This document shows positions 25,931 through 34,970 of a DNA stretch of 61,984 bases, piece after piece. The translations under genes and the position numbers were made by a program. This DNA comes from Bacteroidales bacterium (GTDB lineage Bacteria > Bacteroidota > Bacteroidia > Bacteroidales > UBA932): contig JAFRRF010000037.1 of NCBI GenBank assembly GCA_017428245.1, forward strand, positions 1-61,984, in the 5' to 3' direction. How positions within the stretch are numbered: the first letter of the stretch is position 1; each line of letters begins with the position of its first letter. The notes under the pieces are model-generated. The model was not told the DNA's origin, searched no databases, and saw only the letters and a list, made by a program, of their open reading frames with translations.

Positions 25931-27387
25931 TGAAAATCCGCATTGCACTCATCCTGCTTGCCGCCGTCTGTGCGGCGTTTTCCTGCCATCAGCCCGTTCC
26001 GCCCGAACCCGGGCCGGTGGAAGGCGCCGTCAAGGTCTATACGACCAATACTTCAGGCCTTCGCTTCCAGGAAAGCAGTGCGGCGCTGGGAGCACCCGAA
26101 AAAAGCGATTTCAGCGTTACGCTGACCGGCGAGACCTTCCAGACGGTGGAAGGTTTCGGTTTTGCCGTCACGCAGGCCAGTTGTTTCAATCTGCTCCGGA
26201 TGCCGGAGGCGGACCGCGCGCAGTTCCTGACGGAGATGTTCAGCCGGAAGGAGGGCCTTGGCTCTTCGCTGATCCGTGTCTGCATCGGCGGCTCCGACTT
26301 TTCGCTCGATGAATTCACCTGGTGCGACAAACAGGGCCTCGAGAATTTCGCCGTCCATCCGCTCGACGTGCAATATCTGTTCCCGATCCTCGACGAGATC
26401 TTCGCCATCAATCCCGACGTGAAGATTATTGCTTCGCCCTGGAGCTGCCCGCGCTGGATGAAGATGGACGATGGCGGCAGGACGCCCTTCGACAGCTGGA
26501 CCTCCGGCCGCCTGAATCCGGTGTGCTATGAAGAATATGCGAATTATTTCGTGCTTTGGATCAAGGAGATGGAGCGCAGGGGCTATCCCATCTATGCCGT
26601 CACCCTGCAGAACGAGCCGCTGAACCGGGGCAATTCGATGTCGCTCTATATGTCGTGGGAGGAGCAGCGCGATTTCCTGCGTGATGCCGTCGGGCCCGCT
26701 TTCGCCGCCGCCGGCCTCAAGACGAAGGTGCTGCTTTTCGACCACAACTACAATTTCGACAACATTGCTTCGCAGGTCGATTATCCGCTCCACATCCTGG
26801 AGGATCCCGCCGCCGCCCGCTATGCGGCCGGGTCGGCCTGGCACAACTATGGCGGCAGCGTGCGCACGCTGGACCGCGTTCACGAACTGTTCCCGGACAA
26901 GGACATCTTTTTCACCGAAGCTTCCATCGGAACGTGGAACTACAATTATGAAAAGTGCCTGATCGACGATTTCCGCGAGATCTTCCTGGGGACGCTCTCC
27001 CGCTGGGGCAAAGGTGTCACATACTGGAACCTGATGCTCGACGACAAGCGCAGCCCGTACCGGCCCGGCGGCTGTTCCACCTGTTTCGGCGGCGTGACCA
27101 TTTCATCGTCCACTTATTCCTACGGGTCGATCGACCGCAGTTCACAGTACTATCAGGTGGCCCATTGCTCCAAGGTGCTGCAGCCCGACGCTGTCCGGCT
27201 CGGGACGCAGGGGTATACGAACCGCGGGCTGACATATCAGTGGTACCGTAATCCGGACGGTTCCTACGCCGTCCTCCTTCTCAACGAAAACGCCGTCGAA
27301 GCCAAGGTAGTCTTCACGACCGACCGGAGTTCCGTCACCTGCAAGGTGCCTCCGATGGCCATCCAGTCGGTACTGTGGAGCAATTGA
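25930..27387 (+). CDS. GH30 glycosidase lipoprotein, probable beta-1,6-glucanase
   Basis: A 485-residue lipoprotein (lipobox AFSC, Cys19). The GH30 barrel carries the acid/base Glu229 in TLQNEP and the nucleophile Glu330 in FFTEAS, together with VEGFGFAVTQAS, IIASPWSCPRWMK and AWHNYGG, all typical of the glucocerebrosidase/GH30 clan. The C-terminal 75 residues form the usual side beta domain. In glucan loci the GH30_3 members cleave beta-1,6-glucan; with GH16 and GH3 this implies a branched beta-1,3/1,6-glucan. The subfamily cannot be fixed by eye. It is the last gene of the locus. Confidence 0.92.
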   Translation: MKIRIALILLAAVCAAFSCHQPVPPEPGPVEGAVKVYTTNTSGLRFQESSAALGAPEKSDFSVTLTGETFQTVEGFGFAVTQASCFNLLRMPEADRAQFLTEMFSRKEGLGSSLIRVCIGGSDFSLDEFTWCDKQGLENFAVHPLDVQYLFPILDEIFAINPDVKIIASPWSCPRWMKMDDGGRTPFDSWTSGRLNPVCYEEYANYFVLWIKEMERRGYPIYAVTLQNEPLNRGNSMSLYMSWEEQRDFLRDAVGPAFAAAGLKTKVLLFDHNYNFDNIASQVDYPLHILEDPAAARYAAGSAWHNYGGSVRTLDRVHELFPDKDIFFTEASIGTWNYNYEKCLIDDFREIFLGTLSRWGKGVTYWNLMLDDKRSPYRPGGCSTCFGGVTISSSTYSYGSIDRSSQYYQVAHCSKVLQPDAVRLGTQGYTNRGLTYQWYRNPDGSYAVLLLNENAVEAKVVFTTDRSSVTCKVPPMAIQSVLWSN

Positions 27388-27421
27388 CGTTTTTTTTGTA
27401 TTTTTACAGAAAAATTACAAA

Positions 27422-29335
27422 ATGCGTCGTTCGATTTCCGCCCGGTTGAGTTTCTGGATCGTACTGGCTGCGGCATTGCTCTTTTTCGCAACGTCCCTGT
27501 ATCTTTCGCGTATCTGGCGTGTCGCCATCCGCAACGAAGTGGACAAGGATGCCGTCCAGATAATCGATAATGCGGGTTACCGCGTGGATGACATTCTCGA
27601 AGATGTCGAGCGGACGGCCAATGTCCTGTCGTGGTTCGTGACGCGCGACTTGCAGAAGCCCGGCTTCATGGTGACCCATTCGAACAACACGCTTCGTTAC
27701 GACTCGAAACTGAACAGTTGCTCCATTTCATTCGAACCCTGGTATTACCCCTCAAAAGGGGAGTTTTATTCCATTTTTTCCTGGCGGAAGTCTTCCGGAG
27801 AGGTTGTCTGGGAGCAGGAAGGTGACGCTGATTACCGTTATTTTGACAAAATCTGGTATCAGTTGCCCAAGCAGCGCGGCGAGGCCTGTTGGACGGATCC
27901 GTATAACGACGTCGTCGCGAATGACGACCCGGATATGAATACGGAGATGCTGGTATCGTACTGCGTTCCTATTTTGGACGGCGATACTTTTGTCGGATCG
28001 ATTTCACTGGACTTGACCTTACCGCAGATTTCTGCGGAACTGAAGAATATCAAGCCGTATGAGAATGCATTCTGCATCCTGATAGGCAGAGATGGAACAT
28101 ATCTGGTGCATCCGGACGAAGGAAAGTTGTTATACCATTCCATCTTCAGCGATGCGGACGAACTGGGAGCGCCCGAGATGCGGGAACTGGGCGAGGCTAT
28201 GCAGCGCGGTGAGAAGGGACGCTGGGAACTTATGTTGGACGGGCAGCTTTATTTTGTTTACTATCAGCCCATTCCGACGACGGGGTGGAGTCTCGGCATT
28301 TTTTGTCCCGAAAGCGAGGTTTTTTACGGATATGACCGCCTGCAGCGCAATTTGATTATGAGTCTTCTTGCCGCTCTGCTGTTGATGTTTTTGCTGTTCG
28401 TCTGGCTCATCCGGCGGCAGCTCGCCCCGCTCGGCAAACTGGCCAGTGAGGCCGACTACATCGCATCCGGCAATTTCGACCGGCCGCTGCCTTCCATCCG
28501 GCGGAACGATGAGATCGGCCAGCTGAACCGCTCATTCGGGAATATGCAGTCTTCGCTGGTCCGCCATATCCGGGAACTGACGGAATCTACGGCATCCCGC
28601 GAGCGGATGGAACGCGAACTGCAGATCGCGCGCAACATCCAGATGGGGATGGTGCCGCACGATTTTAATCTGGGGAAGAAAGTGGACCTCTATGCCTCCA
28701 TGGTCCCTGCACGTGAGGTGGGCGGCGACCTCTATGACTGTTTCGTCCAGGACGGCAAGCTCTATCTGTGCATCGGTGACGTGAGCGGAAAGGGGGTTCC
28801 GGCCAGCCTGTTTATGGCGGTGGCACGCGCCATGTTCCGCATCGTGGCCAGGGAGGGCGTCTCGCCGGCCGAAATCGCCCGGCGCATCAACGATACGGTA
28901 TCCGAGAAGAACGATCAGATGATTTTCGTGACGATGTTCCTGGCAGCCGTCGACCTGAATACCGGCGTGATGGAATACTGCAACTGCGGGCACAACGCCC
29001 CCGTGCTGTTCCCCGGCCCGGACAAGGCGCCCGCTTTCCTCGATTGCCTGCCCAACACCGCAATCGGCATTGCGAACGGTTTCAACTATGAAGGACAGCG
29101 GATCGACGATATGCGCGGCAAGATTCTGTTCCTCTATACCGATGGTCTCAATGAAGCGGAGAATTCTGAACACGAACAGTTCGGAAACGAACGGATGCTT
29201 GCCTGTCTGGGCGACGGCCCGTTCCTGGACGCCCGTACATTAATCGACCGCCTCAGCACGGCCGTGGCTTCGCACGTAGCCGACGCTGAGGCGAGCGATG
29301 ATCTGACGATGCTCTGCCTGCGGATTTACCGCTAA
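27422..29335 (+). CDS. Transmembrane sensor with Cache and HAMP regions and SpoIIE-type PP2C phosphatase domain
   Basis: A 637-residue inner-membrane protein. Transmembrane helices lie at about 10-30 and 311-331, enclosing a periplasmic dCache-like sensor (about 40-300). A HAMP segment (about 332-385) and a short coiled coil lead to a SpoIIE/RsbU-type Ser/Thr phosphatase (about 415-637) with metal-binding GGDLYD (434-439) and GDVSGKG (452-458). Such proteins usually dephosphorylate an anti-sigma antagonist or similar partner; no partner gene is adjacent. It is 35 bases after the PUL and probably independent of it. Confidence 0.9.
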   Translation: MRRSISARLSFWIVLAAALLFFATSLYLSRIWRVAIRNEVDKDAVQIIDNAGYRVDDILEDVERTANVLSWFVTRDLQKPGFMVTHSNNTLRYDSKLNSCSISFEPWYYPSKGEFYSIFSWRKSSGEVVWEQEGDADYRYFDKIWYQLPKQRGEACWTDPYNDVVANDDPDMNTEMLVSYCVPILDGDTFVGSISLDLTLPQISAELKNIKPYENAFCILIGRDGTYLVHPDEGKLLYHSIFSDADELGAPEMRELGEAMQRGEKGRWELMLDGQLYFVYYQPIPTTGWSLGIFCPESEVFYGYDRLQRNLIMSLLAALLLMFLLFVWLIRRQLAPLGKLASEADYIASGNFDRPLPSIRRNDEIGQLNRSFGNMQSSLVRHIRELTESTASRERMERELQIARNIQMGMVPHDFNLGKKVDLYASMVPAREVGGDLYDCFVQDGKLYLCIGDVSGKGVPASLFMAVARAMFRIVAREGVSPAEIARRINDTVSEKNDQMIFVTMFLAAVDLNTGVMEYCNCGHNAPVLFPGPDKAPAFLDCLPNTAIGIANGFNYEGQRIDDMRGKILFLYTDGLNEAENSEHEQFGNERMLACLGDGPFLDARTLIDRLSTAVASHVADAEASDDLTMLCLRIYR

Positions 29336-29350
29336 CAGAGCCCATCTCCT

Positions 29351-30643
29351 TTATTTAAGTCTTAAGAAGCTGTAGCCGAAGCGTTTGCAGGCGGCTTTCT
29401 CCAACTCTTCCCGGTCGTCGGGATGGGCGATGGCGATCAGCGTCTTGGCGCGCTGCGCCAGGTTCTTGCCGCGCAGGTAGGCGATGCCCCATTCCGTGGC
29501 CACATACTGTGTCTGGAAGCGGGTCGTCACCACGCCGGCACCGGGGGTAAGCGTCGGGACAATCTTCCCTTTGCCTTTGTTCGTACGCGAAGGCAGCGCG
29601 ATGAAGCACTTGCCGCCTTCCGACAGCGAGCATCCGTACATAAAGTCGTGCTGGCCGCCGACGCCCGAGAAGATCATCTCGCCGATCGAATCGGCGCAGA
29701 CCTGTCCCGTAAGGTCCACCTCCAGGGCGGAGTTGATGGCGCAGGCTTTCGGGTTCTGGGCGATCAGGAACGGGTTGTTGGTGTAGGCCACGTCGTAGAA
29801 TTCCATCGTCTTGTTGTGGTCGATGTATTCGTACATTTCCTTGGAGCCCAGGGCGAGGGCGGCGATGCTCACGCCCGGATGCACTTTTTTCAAGGAGTTG
29901 TCGATGACGCCTTCCTTCATCAGCCGGATCACGCCGTCGGTCATGGCCTCGGTGTGGAGGCCCAGGTGCTTGTGGTGACGGATGCCGCTTAGGATGGCGT
30001 TCGGAATGCCGCCGACGCCAATCTGCAGGCAGGCGCCGTCGGGAATCTCAGCCGCCACGTTGGCGCCGATGGCCTTCTCGATCTCCGTTGGTTCGCCGAA
30101 CTGCATCGCGATGGGCGGCACGTTGCAGCGGACCGCGGCGGTGATCTTGGATTCGTGGATCAGACAGCCGCCATAGAGGTAGGGGATCGCTTCGTTGACC
30201 TGCGCGATGACCACGCGTGCCGTTTCCACGGCCGCGACGGAGATGTCGCAGCCGATGCCGTAGCTGCAGAAGCCATTCTCATCGGGCAGCGAGCAGTTGA
30301 TGAACGCCACGTCGATGGGCAGTTCCCCCTTACGGAAGAGGGCCGGCACTTCGCTCAGGAAGCAGGGTGTCAGCGAGCCGTAACCCTGTGCCACATGCCC
30401 CCGCTGGTCAGCACATAGGAAGATGCTGTTGACCAGGAAAGAATCCTTGTATTCCGGCTTGCAGAACGGGGCCGGGCCTTCCGTGATGTTGAAGCCGGAG
30501 ACGATCTGCACGTCGCGCAGTTCGCCGGCACGGCGGGTAAGCGCTTCCTGCAGTAGCACGGGTACGGAGGTGCTGCCCTGGCAGCAGACGGTGTCACCGC
30601 TTTTAACGAGGCGGACGGCCTCGTCGGCAGTCATATAATTCAT
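29351..30643 (-). CDS. Acetyl-CoA hydrolase/transferase family CoA-transferase
   Basis: A 430-residue class I CoA-transferase of the Cat1/4-hydroxybutyrate CoA-transferase type. The two-domain layout is visible, with IGVGGIPNAIL and SGVGGQHDFMYG binding loops and the catalytic glutamate in NSALEVDLTGQ. Known members exchange CoA between acetate and butyrate, 4-hydroxybutyrate or succinate. Here it sits 6 bases after iorB in an IorA-IorB-CoA-transferase run, which suggests release of aryl-acetates from aryl-acetyl-CoA (inference). Confidence 0.87.
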   Translation of the reverse strand: MNYMTADEAVRLVKSGDTVCCQGSTSVPVLLQEALTRRAGELRDVQIVSGFNITEGPAPFCKPEYKDSFLVNSIFLCADQRGHVAQGYGSLTPCFLSEVPALFRKGELPIDVAFINCSLPDENGFCSYGIGCDISVAAVETARVVIAQVNEAIPYLYGGCLIHESKITAAVRCNVPPIAMQFGEPTEIEKAIGANVAAEIPDGACLQIGVGGIPNAILSGIRHHKHLGLHTEAMTDGVIRLMKEGVIDNSLKKVHPGVSIAALALGSKEMYEYIDHNKTMEFYDVAYTNNPFLIAQNPKACAINSALEVDLTGQVCADSIGEMIFSGVGGQHDFMYGCSLSEGGKCFIALPSRTNKGKGKIVPTLTPGAGVVTTRFQTQYVATEWGIAYLRGKNLAQRAKTLIAIAHPDDREELEKAACKRFGYSFLRLK

Positions 30644-30649
30644 AGGCGC

Positions 30650-31228
30650 TTACTTTTGGGCCGACGCCAGTCCCGCGTCGAAGGCTTTGATATTGGCTTC
30701 CACGATGGCTTCGCCCTTCCGGCCGAAGATGCGGCGGATTCCTTCGCGGAGTTTCTCCGGTTCCAGGATGCCCAGCACGGAGGCGGTGGCGCCCAGCAGG
30801 ACCATGTTGGCGCTGCGGGCCGAGCCGGCCTCTTTGGCGATGGCGTCCACGTCGATGGCGATGACGTGCGGAAGTTTGCCGAGTTCGCCCATCACGGCTT
30901 CCATCGCGGGATAGTCGGGGATGTTGACGAACGGGACGGTATTGGTGATGATCCAGCCGTCCGGCGCCAGGAACGGGACGTAGCGCAGGGCTTCCATCGG
31001 TTCGAGAGAGACCACCAGGTCGGCTCCGCCGCGCGGGATGAGGTCGCTGAAGATCGGTTCGGACGAGAGGCGGAGGTTCGACTGGACGTCGCCGCCGCGC
31101 TGGCTCATGCCGTGGACTTCGGCCTGTTTGAGGTGGAGCCCCTGTTCCAGGGCGGCCGATCCGATAACCGTGGCGATGGAGAGGATGCCTTGTCCTCCCA
31201 CGCCGGCAAGAATGATATCTTTTTTCAT
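30650..31228 (-). CDS. iorB: Indolepyruvate oxidoreductase subunit beta
   Basis: A 192-residue pyruvate:ferredoxin oxidoreductase gamma-type subunit. It begins with MKKDIILAGVGGQGILS, the usual glycine-rich opening of IorB, and contains AEVHGMSQRGGDVQSNLR and SARSANMVLLGA. With IorA it forms the enzyme that oxidatively decarboxylates indolepyruvate, phenylpyruvate and related aryl-pyruvates to aryl-acetyl-CoA using ferredoxin. It lies 4 bases after iorA. Length is normal for the family. Confidence 0.93.
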   Translation of the reverse strand: MKKDIILAGVGGQGILSIATVIGSAALEQGLHLKQAEVHGMSQRGGDVQSNLRLSSEPIFSDLIPRGGADLVVSLEPMEALRYVPFLAPDGWIITNTVPFVNIPDYPAMEAVMGELGKLPHVIAIDVDAIAKEAGSARSANMVLLGATASVLGILEPEKLREGIRRIFGRKGEAIVEANIKAFDAGLASAQK

Positions 31229-31232
31229 GGCG

Positions 31233-32828
31233 TTATTTCTTTGCGTGTCTTCTGGCGGTTTGGATGCATTCGCGGCGGCAGACGATCACGGAGACGCCGT
31301 GGTATTCGATTTCTTCCCGGATCACCTTTTCCATGTCGGGATAGTTCTTCGGCAGCGGAACGATGGTGCGGATATGGGCCGGATCCACGCCGAGGCCGGC
31401 GCAGATGGCTTCGATGCGGCCCGTTCCGGCGGAGTCCTGGCCGCCCGTCATGGCGGTGGTCAGGTTGTCGGAGATGCAGAGGGTGACGTCGGCCTTGCCG
31501 TTGACGGCGTCGAGCAGGCCGGTCATGCCGCTGTGGGTGAAGGTCGAATCGCCGATCACGCCCACGGCCGGCCAGCAGCCGCTGTAGGCGGCACCCTGGG
31601 CCATGGTGAACGAGGCACCCATTTCCACGCAGGTGTGGATGGCGTTGAAGGGAGCCATATAGCCGAGCGTGTAGCAGCCGATATCACTGAATACGCGGGC
31701 GGTGGGATAGTCTTTCTTGAGCACGTTGTTGAGGGCCGTGTAGAAGTCGCGGTGGCCGCAGCCCTGGCAGAGGGCCGGCGGACGCGAAGCGAGCACCTGG
31801 GCGGGTGCGAAGGTCTTGCGCTCGGGCAGGCCCAGGGCGCCGCGGACAGCGTCGGGCGAGAGTTCGCCGTCGCGGATCACGGCATTGTCGATGCGGCCGA
31901 TGACCTTCGTCTGGGTGGGGAACACGCCGCGCAGCATCGTTTCCACGAGCGGCTGGCCTTCTTCGAGCACCAGGATGGTCGGAACCATGGCGGCGAGCTT
32001 CAGGGCAAGTTCTCGCGGGAAAGGGTATTGCGAGATCTTCAGCACCGGATAGGGGCAGCCGTCGGGATAGTTCTCCATCAGGTAGTTGTAAGCGATGCCA
32101 CAGGCGATCACGCCCATCGAATGGTCGGGGCCGTCGGTCAGCCGGTTGAATTTGGAGACCACGGCGTCGGCTTCGCACTTCGCGTACAGTTTGATGAGTT
32201 CGCGGTTGCGGACGCGGGCGTTCACGGGCAGGGTGACCCAGCGTTTGGGGAACTCAGGGTAGTGAAGCTCATTCTGCGGGCGGATATCCTCCGCGGGCGT
32301 GACCACGGCCCGCGAGTGGGCCATGCGGGTGGTCAGGCGCATGATGACGGGGATCGTGTTTTCCTCGGAATAATCGTAGGCGGCGCGGGTCATCTCATAG
32401 GCTTCCTGCTGGGAAGACGGTTCGAAGACGGGCATCATGCCGAAAGTGCCCCAGAAACGGGAGTCCTGTTCGTTCTGCGAGCTGTGCATCGACGGGTCGT
32501 CACAGGCCGTGACGACCAGGCCGCCGTTGGCGCCCGTCATCGCCGAGCCCATCAACGGGTCGGCGCAGACGTTCATGCCCACGTGCTTCATGCATACGAG
32601 GGCGCGCTTGCCGGCATACGACATGCCCAGCGCGCCTTCCATAGCCGTCTTTTCGTTGCTCGACCAGACGTTGTGGACGTGCCGTTCCGTCGTTAGCGGG
32701 TGACCTTGAATATATTCGGTGATTTCGGTGGAGGGAGTGCCCGGATAGGCATACACGCCGCTGAGCCCCGCGTGCAGTGCACCGAGGGCGACGGCCTCAT
32801 CACCCAGGAGAAGTTGTTTATCAGCCAT
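31233..32828 (-). CDS. iorA: Indolepyruvate oxidoreductase subunit alpha, without the C-terminal ferredoxin domain
   Basis: A 531-residue TPP-dependent subunit. The N-terminal pyrimidine-binding domain starts LLLGDEAVALGALHAG and GVYAYPGTPSTEI; the C-terminal TPP-binding domain shows CQGCGHRDFY, SDIGCYTLG, GDSTFTHSG and DNLTTAMTGGQ. Classical archaeal IorA proteins are over 600 residues and end with a two-[4Fe-4S] ferredoxin domain; this one ends at CRRECIQTARRHAKK with no CxxCxxCxxxCP motif, so electrons would need a separate carrier. Whether that is normal for Bacteroidales I cannot check here. It lies 20 bases after the aldolase gene. Confidence 0.92.
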   Translation of the reverse strand: MADKQLLLGDEAVALGALHAGLSGVYAYPGTPSTEITEYIQGHPLTTERHVHNVWSSNEKTAMEGALGMSYAGKRALVCMKHVGMNVCADPLMGSAMTGANGGLVVTACDDPSMHSSQNEQDSRFWGTFGMMPVFEPSSQQEAYEMTRAAYDYSEENTIPVIMRLTTRMAHSRAVVTPAEDIRPQNELHYPEFPKRWVTLPVNARVRNRELIKLYAKCEADAVVSKFNRLTDGPDHSMGVIACGIAYNYLMENYPDGCPYPVLKISQYPFPRELALKLAAMVPTILVLEEGQPLVETMLRGVFPTQTKVIGRIDNAVIRDGELSPDAVRGALGLPERKTFAPAQVLASRPPALCQGCGHRDFYTALNNVLKKDYPTARVFSDIGCYTLGYMAPFNAIHTCVEMGASFTMAQGAAYSGCWPAVGVIGDSTFTHSGMTGLLDAVNGKADVTLCISDNLTTAMTGGQDSAGTGRIEAICAGLGVDPAHIRTIVPLPKNYPDMEKVIREEIEYHGVSVIVCRRECIQTARRHAKK

Positions 32829-32848
32829 AATATATGATACTGTTGGTG

Positions 32849-33505
32849 TTATTCTTTGCCGAAGACCGCTTCGTAGTCTTTGCGGAATTTTTCGATGCCC
32901 TGGTCGGTCAGGGGGTGTTTGGTCATCTGCTCGATCACCTTGTAGGGGACCGTGGCGATGTCAGCGCCGGCGAGGGCGCATTCCGTCACGTGCATCGGGT
33001 GGCGGATGCTGGCGGCGATGATTTCCGTGCAGATGTTGTGGATCTTGAACGCTTCGGCGACTTCCGCGATCAGATCGGTGCCGCGGACGCTGATGTCGTC
33101 GAGCCGTCCGACGAACGGGCTGACGAAAGCAGCGCCGGCGCGGGCGGCGAGGAGGGCCTGGTTGACGGTAAAGATGAGCGTCATGTTGACCTTGATGCCG
33201 TCGGCGGCCAGGGCGTGGCAGGCTTTGAGTCCTTCGACCGTCATCGGGATCTTGACGACCATGTTCTTGTGGATGGCAGCGATTTCGCGGCCTTCCCGGA
33301 TCATGCCTTCGGCATCGGTGGTGGTTGCCTTGACTTCGCCGCTGATGGGGCCGTCCACGATGGAGGCGATCTCCGCCACGACCTGCTTGAAGTCGCGGCC
33401 TTCCTTGGCAATGAGAGAAGGATTGGTGGTAACGCCGCAAATGACGCCCATGTCATTCGCTTTCCGGATGTCTTCGACGTTCGCCGTGTCTAAGAAGAAT
33501 TTCAT
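32849..33505 (-). CDS. fsa: Fructose-6-phosphate aldolase/transaldolase-like protein
   Basis: A 218-residue small transaldolase-family protein (TalC/FSA type). [20 protein letters not shown], and the Schiff-base lysine in MVVKIPMT (Lys85) are all present. It may act as fructose-6-phosphate aldolase or as a transaldolase of the pentose phosphate pathway; the two cannot be separated by eye. The frame extends upstream to 33661, but the start at 33505 matches the family and sits behind a -7 box. It is upstream of iorA on the same strand. Confidence 0.92.
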   Translation of the reverse strand: MKFFLDTANVEDIRKANDMGVICGVTTNPSLIAKEGRDFKQVVAEIASIVDGPISGEVKATTTDAEGMIREGREIAAIHKNMVVKIPMTVEGLKACHALAADGIKVNMTLIFTVNQALLAARAGAAFVSPFVGRLDDISVRGTDLIAEVAEAFKIHNICTEIIAASIRHPMHVTECALAGADIATVPYKVIEQMTKHPLTDQGIEKFRKDYEAVFGKE

Positions 33506-33534
33506 ATTTTGATGGTTTGGATTTGTCAATACTA

Positions 33535-33542
33535 CAAATTTA
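33535..33542 (-). promoter_or_regulatory. Promoter -7 box of the aldolase-iorAB run
   Basis: TAAATTTG on the minus strand, ending 29 bases before the ATG at 33505, an exact TAnnTTTG match. It rules out the longer upstream reading of the aldolase gene. Confidence 0.55.
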
Positions 33543-33678
33543 CAATGAATCGCCGTTTTTTGAAAATAATTGTGAAATTCGCGAAAGATTTTCCAACCTT
33601 TCGGCCGGGACTTCCGTCTAATGAATGAAACCGCCCGGGAAAGCGGCGGAAAGTTGAACACTGTATATTAGAATAGTT

Positions 33679-34119
33679 ATGGAAGACATTTTAGTACCGA
33701 TCTGCATTTGCGTCATCCTTCCGGTCCTGATTGTTTGGATGGTCATGCGCGCCAGAAAACATGAAACCGACAAGAAAGCGGAAATCATGCTCAAGGCCAT
33801 CGAGGCGGGCGTCCCCGTCGATATGGAACAGTTCAGCAAAAAGAAGACACCCGTATCCCTCAAAAAAGAAATGCTGGACAAATTTAACGGAGCTTGCATT
33901 GTATCGTTGTTGGGGGTGGTATTCCTTACCCTGGGTATCATTGCCCGCACGGATCCCGATTTCAAAGTTTTCAGATTCGGCCCCGACGAGTTGATGCTGC
34001 CTGCGGGAGGAATCATGATGGCCGTCGGTATCGGTCTCTTCATCTCCTACTTCGTGAGCAGGAAGATGCTGGCCAAGGAAATTGAAGCTGAGGAGAAGGC
34101 GCTGGAAGAGCAGAAGTAA
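33679..34119 (+). CDS. DUF6249-type two-helix membrane protein
   Basis: A 146-residue protein with an N-terminal helix (about 5-22), a basic cytoplasmic stretch (KHETDKKAEIMLKAIEAGVPVDMEQF), and two more hydrophobic helices (about 73-90 and 106-125), ending in an acidic helix. This layout matches DUF6249 proteins found next to ECF sigma genes in Bacteroidota. It is 6 bases before the sigma factor, so probably part of the same operon. Function unknown; a role in sensing or anchoring for the sigma system is possible. Confidence 0.75.
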   Translation: MEDILVPICICVILPVLIVWMVMRARKHETDKKAEIMLKAIEAGVPVDMEQFSKKKTPVSLKKEMLDKFNGACIVSLLGVVFLTLGIIARTDPDFKVFRFGPDELMLPAGGIMMAVGIGLFISYFVSRKMLAKEIEAEEKALEEQK

Positions 34120-34125
34120 CAGCGT

Positions 34126-34605
34126 ATGACCCGGGAGCGGTTCATCGACCTCGTGCGCGTGGAGCAGGAGCCCTTGAGAAGGTTCCTGCTTGCGCTGTGC
34201 AATGGCGATGCTGCCCTGGCCGATGACATCGCCCAGGACGCGCTGGTGCGCGCATATGTGGCCTCCGGGTCTTTCCTGGGACTTTCCAAGTTCAGCACCT
34301 GGCTTTTCCGCATCGCCTACAACTGCTACATCGACCACCATCGGAAAGCCCGTCTGGACGAAGTGCCCGTAGAAGCGGTGCTTGCCGTCCCGGCCGATGA
34401 AAGCACCGATGCCGCCTTCCGGTACCAGCAACTCTATCAAGCCCTGGAACGGTTGCCCGGGAAGGAGAAAGCCGCCATCGCCCTGTTTTACTTCGAAGAC
34501 CGGAGCATCAAAGAAATCGCTTCCATCCTCGATATGCCGCAAGGCACCGTCAAGTACCATCTCTCCCTGGGGCGGACCCACCTTAAACAGTATATCCGAT
34601 TATGA
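34126..34605 (+). CDS. ECF-type RNA polymerase sigma factor
   Basis: A 159-residue sigma-70 family protein of the extracytoplasmic-function group. Region 2 is seen in ALADDIAQDALVRAYVAS and FSTWLFRIAYNCYIDHHRK; region 4 in LPGKEKAAIALFYFEDRSIKEIASILDMPQGTVKYHLSLGRTHL, a helix-turn-helix. It overlaps the next gene by four bases (ATGA), the usual sigma/anti-sigma coupling. Its regulon cannot be inferred. Confidence 0.93.
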   Translation: MTRERFIDLVRVEQEPLRRFLLALCNGDAALADDIAQDALVRAYVASGSFLGLSKFSTWLFRIAYNCYIDHHRKARLDEVPVEAVLAVPADESTDAAFRYQQLYQALERLPGKEKAAIALFYFEDRSIKEIASILDMPQGTVKYHLSLGRTHLKQYIRL

Positions 34606-34970
34606 AAGAGATAGATGAATTCCTCCGTGAGAACAAGCCCGCGTTGAAAGACGATCCAACTTTCCTGCTGGAAACCCGCCGGCGCCTGGAACAAGTGGAA
34701 GGCATCAAGGCCGAAGTTGACCGCCAGCGCAGTCATGGCCGCGTCGCCCTGATCATTGCCTTGGCCGCCGGCCTCGCCCTGGGCGTGTTCGCCACGACAG
34801 TGGCTTTCCTGTATCCCGTTGATCTGCAATCCGTCGGCGACGGATTCCTGCAGAACGTCCGGGTCTTTCTGGAGACCTGGAAGCATTATTTGGTTTATCC
34901 GGTAGCTGCTCTCGCCGTAACACTCAGTCTGGTGCTCACCCTCGGCGGCAAGAAGACCGCCCGGCTATAG
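34602..34970 (+). CDS. Two-helix membrane protein, putative anti-sigma factor
   Basis: A 122-residue protein: a charged cytoplasmic N-terminus (about 1-45, DEFLRENKPALKDDPTFLLETRRRLEQVE), then two transmembrane helices (about 48-70 and 96-115). Position, start overlap with the ECF sigma gene and topology fit a small anti-sigma factor whose N-terminus holds the sigma. No zinc-binding HxxxCxxC motif is present. The last 6 bases overlap the convergent HAD gene. Confidence 0.7.
   Translation: MKEIDEFLRENKPALKDDPTFLLETRRRLEQVEGIKAEVDRQRSHGRVALIIALAAGLALGVFATTVAFLYPVDLQSVGDGFLQNVRVFLETWKHYLVYPVAALAVTLSLVLTLGGKKTARL

Noticed and set aside
33506-33661. 52-codon extension of the aldolase gene
   Set aside because: Crosses the promoter box and does not match the family N-terminus [10 protein letters not shown].
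33655-33678. TTGAAC-like ECF autoregulated promoter before DUF6249
   Set aside because: Spacing would put the -10 element at or past the start codon; cannot be supported.
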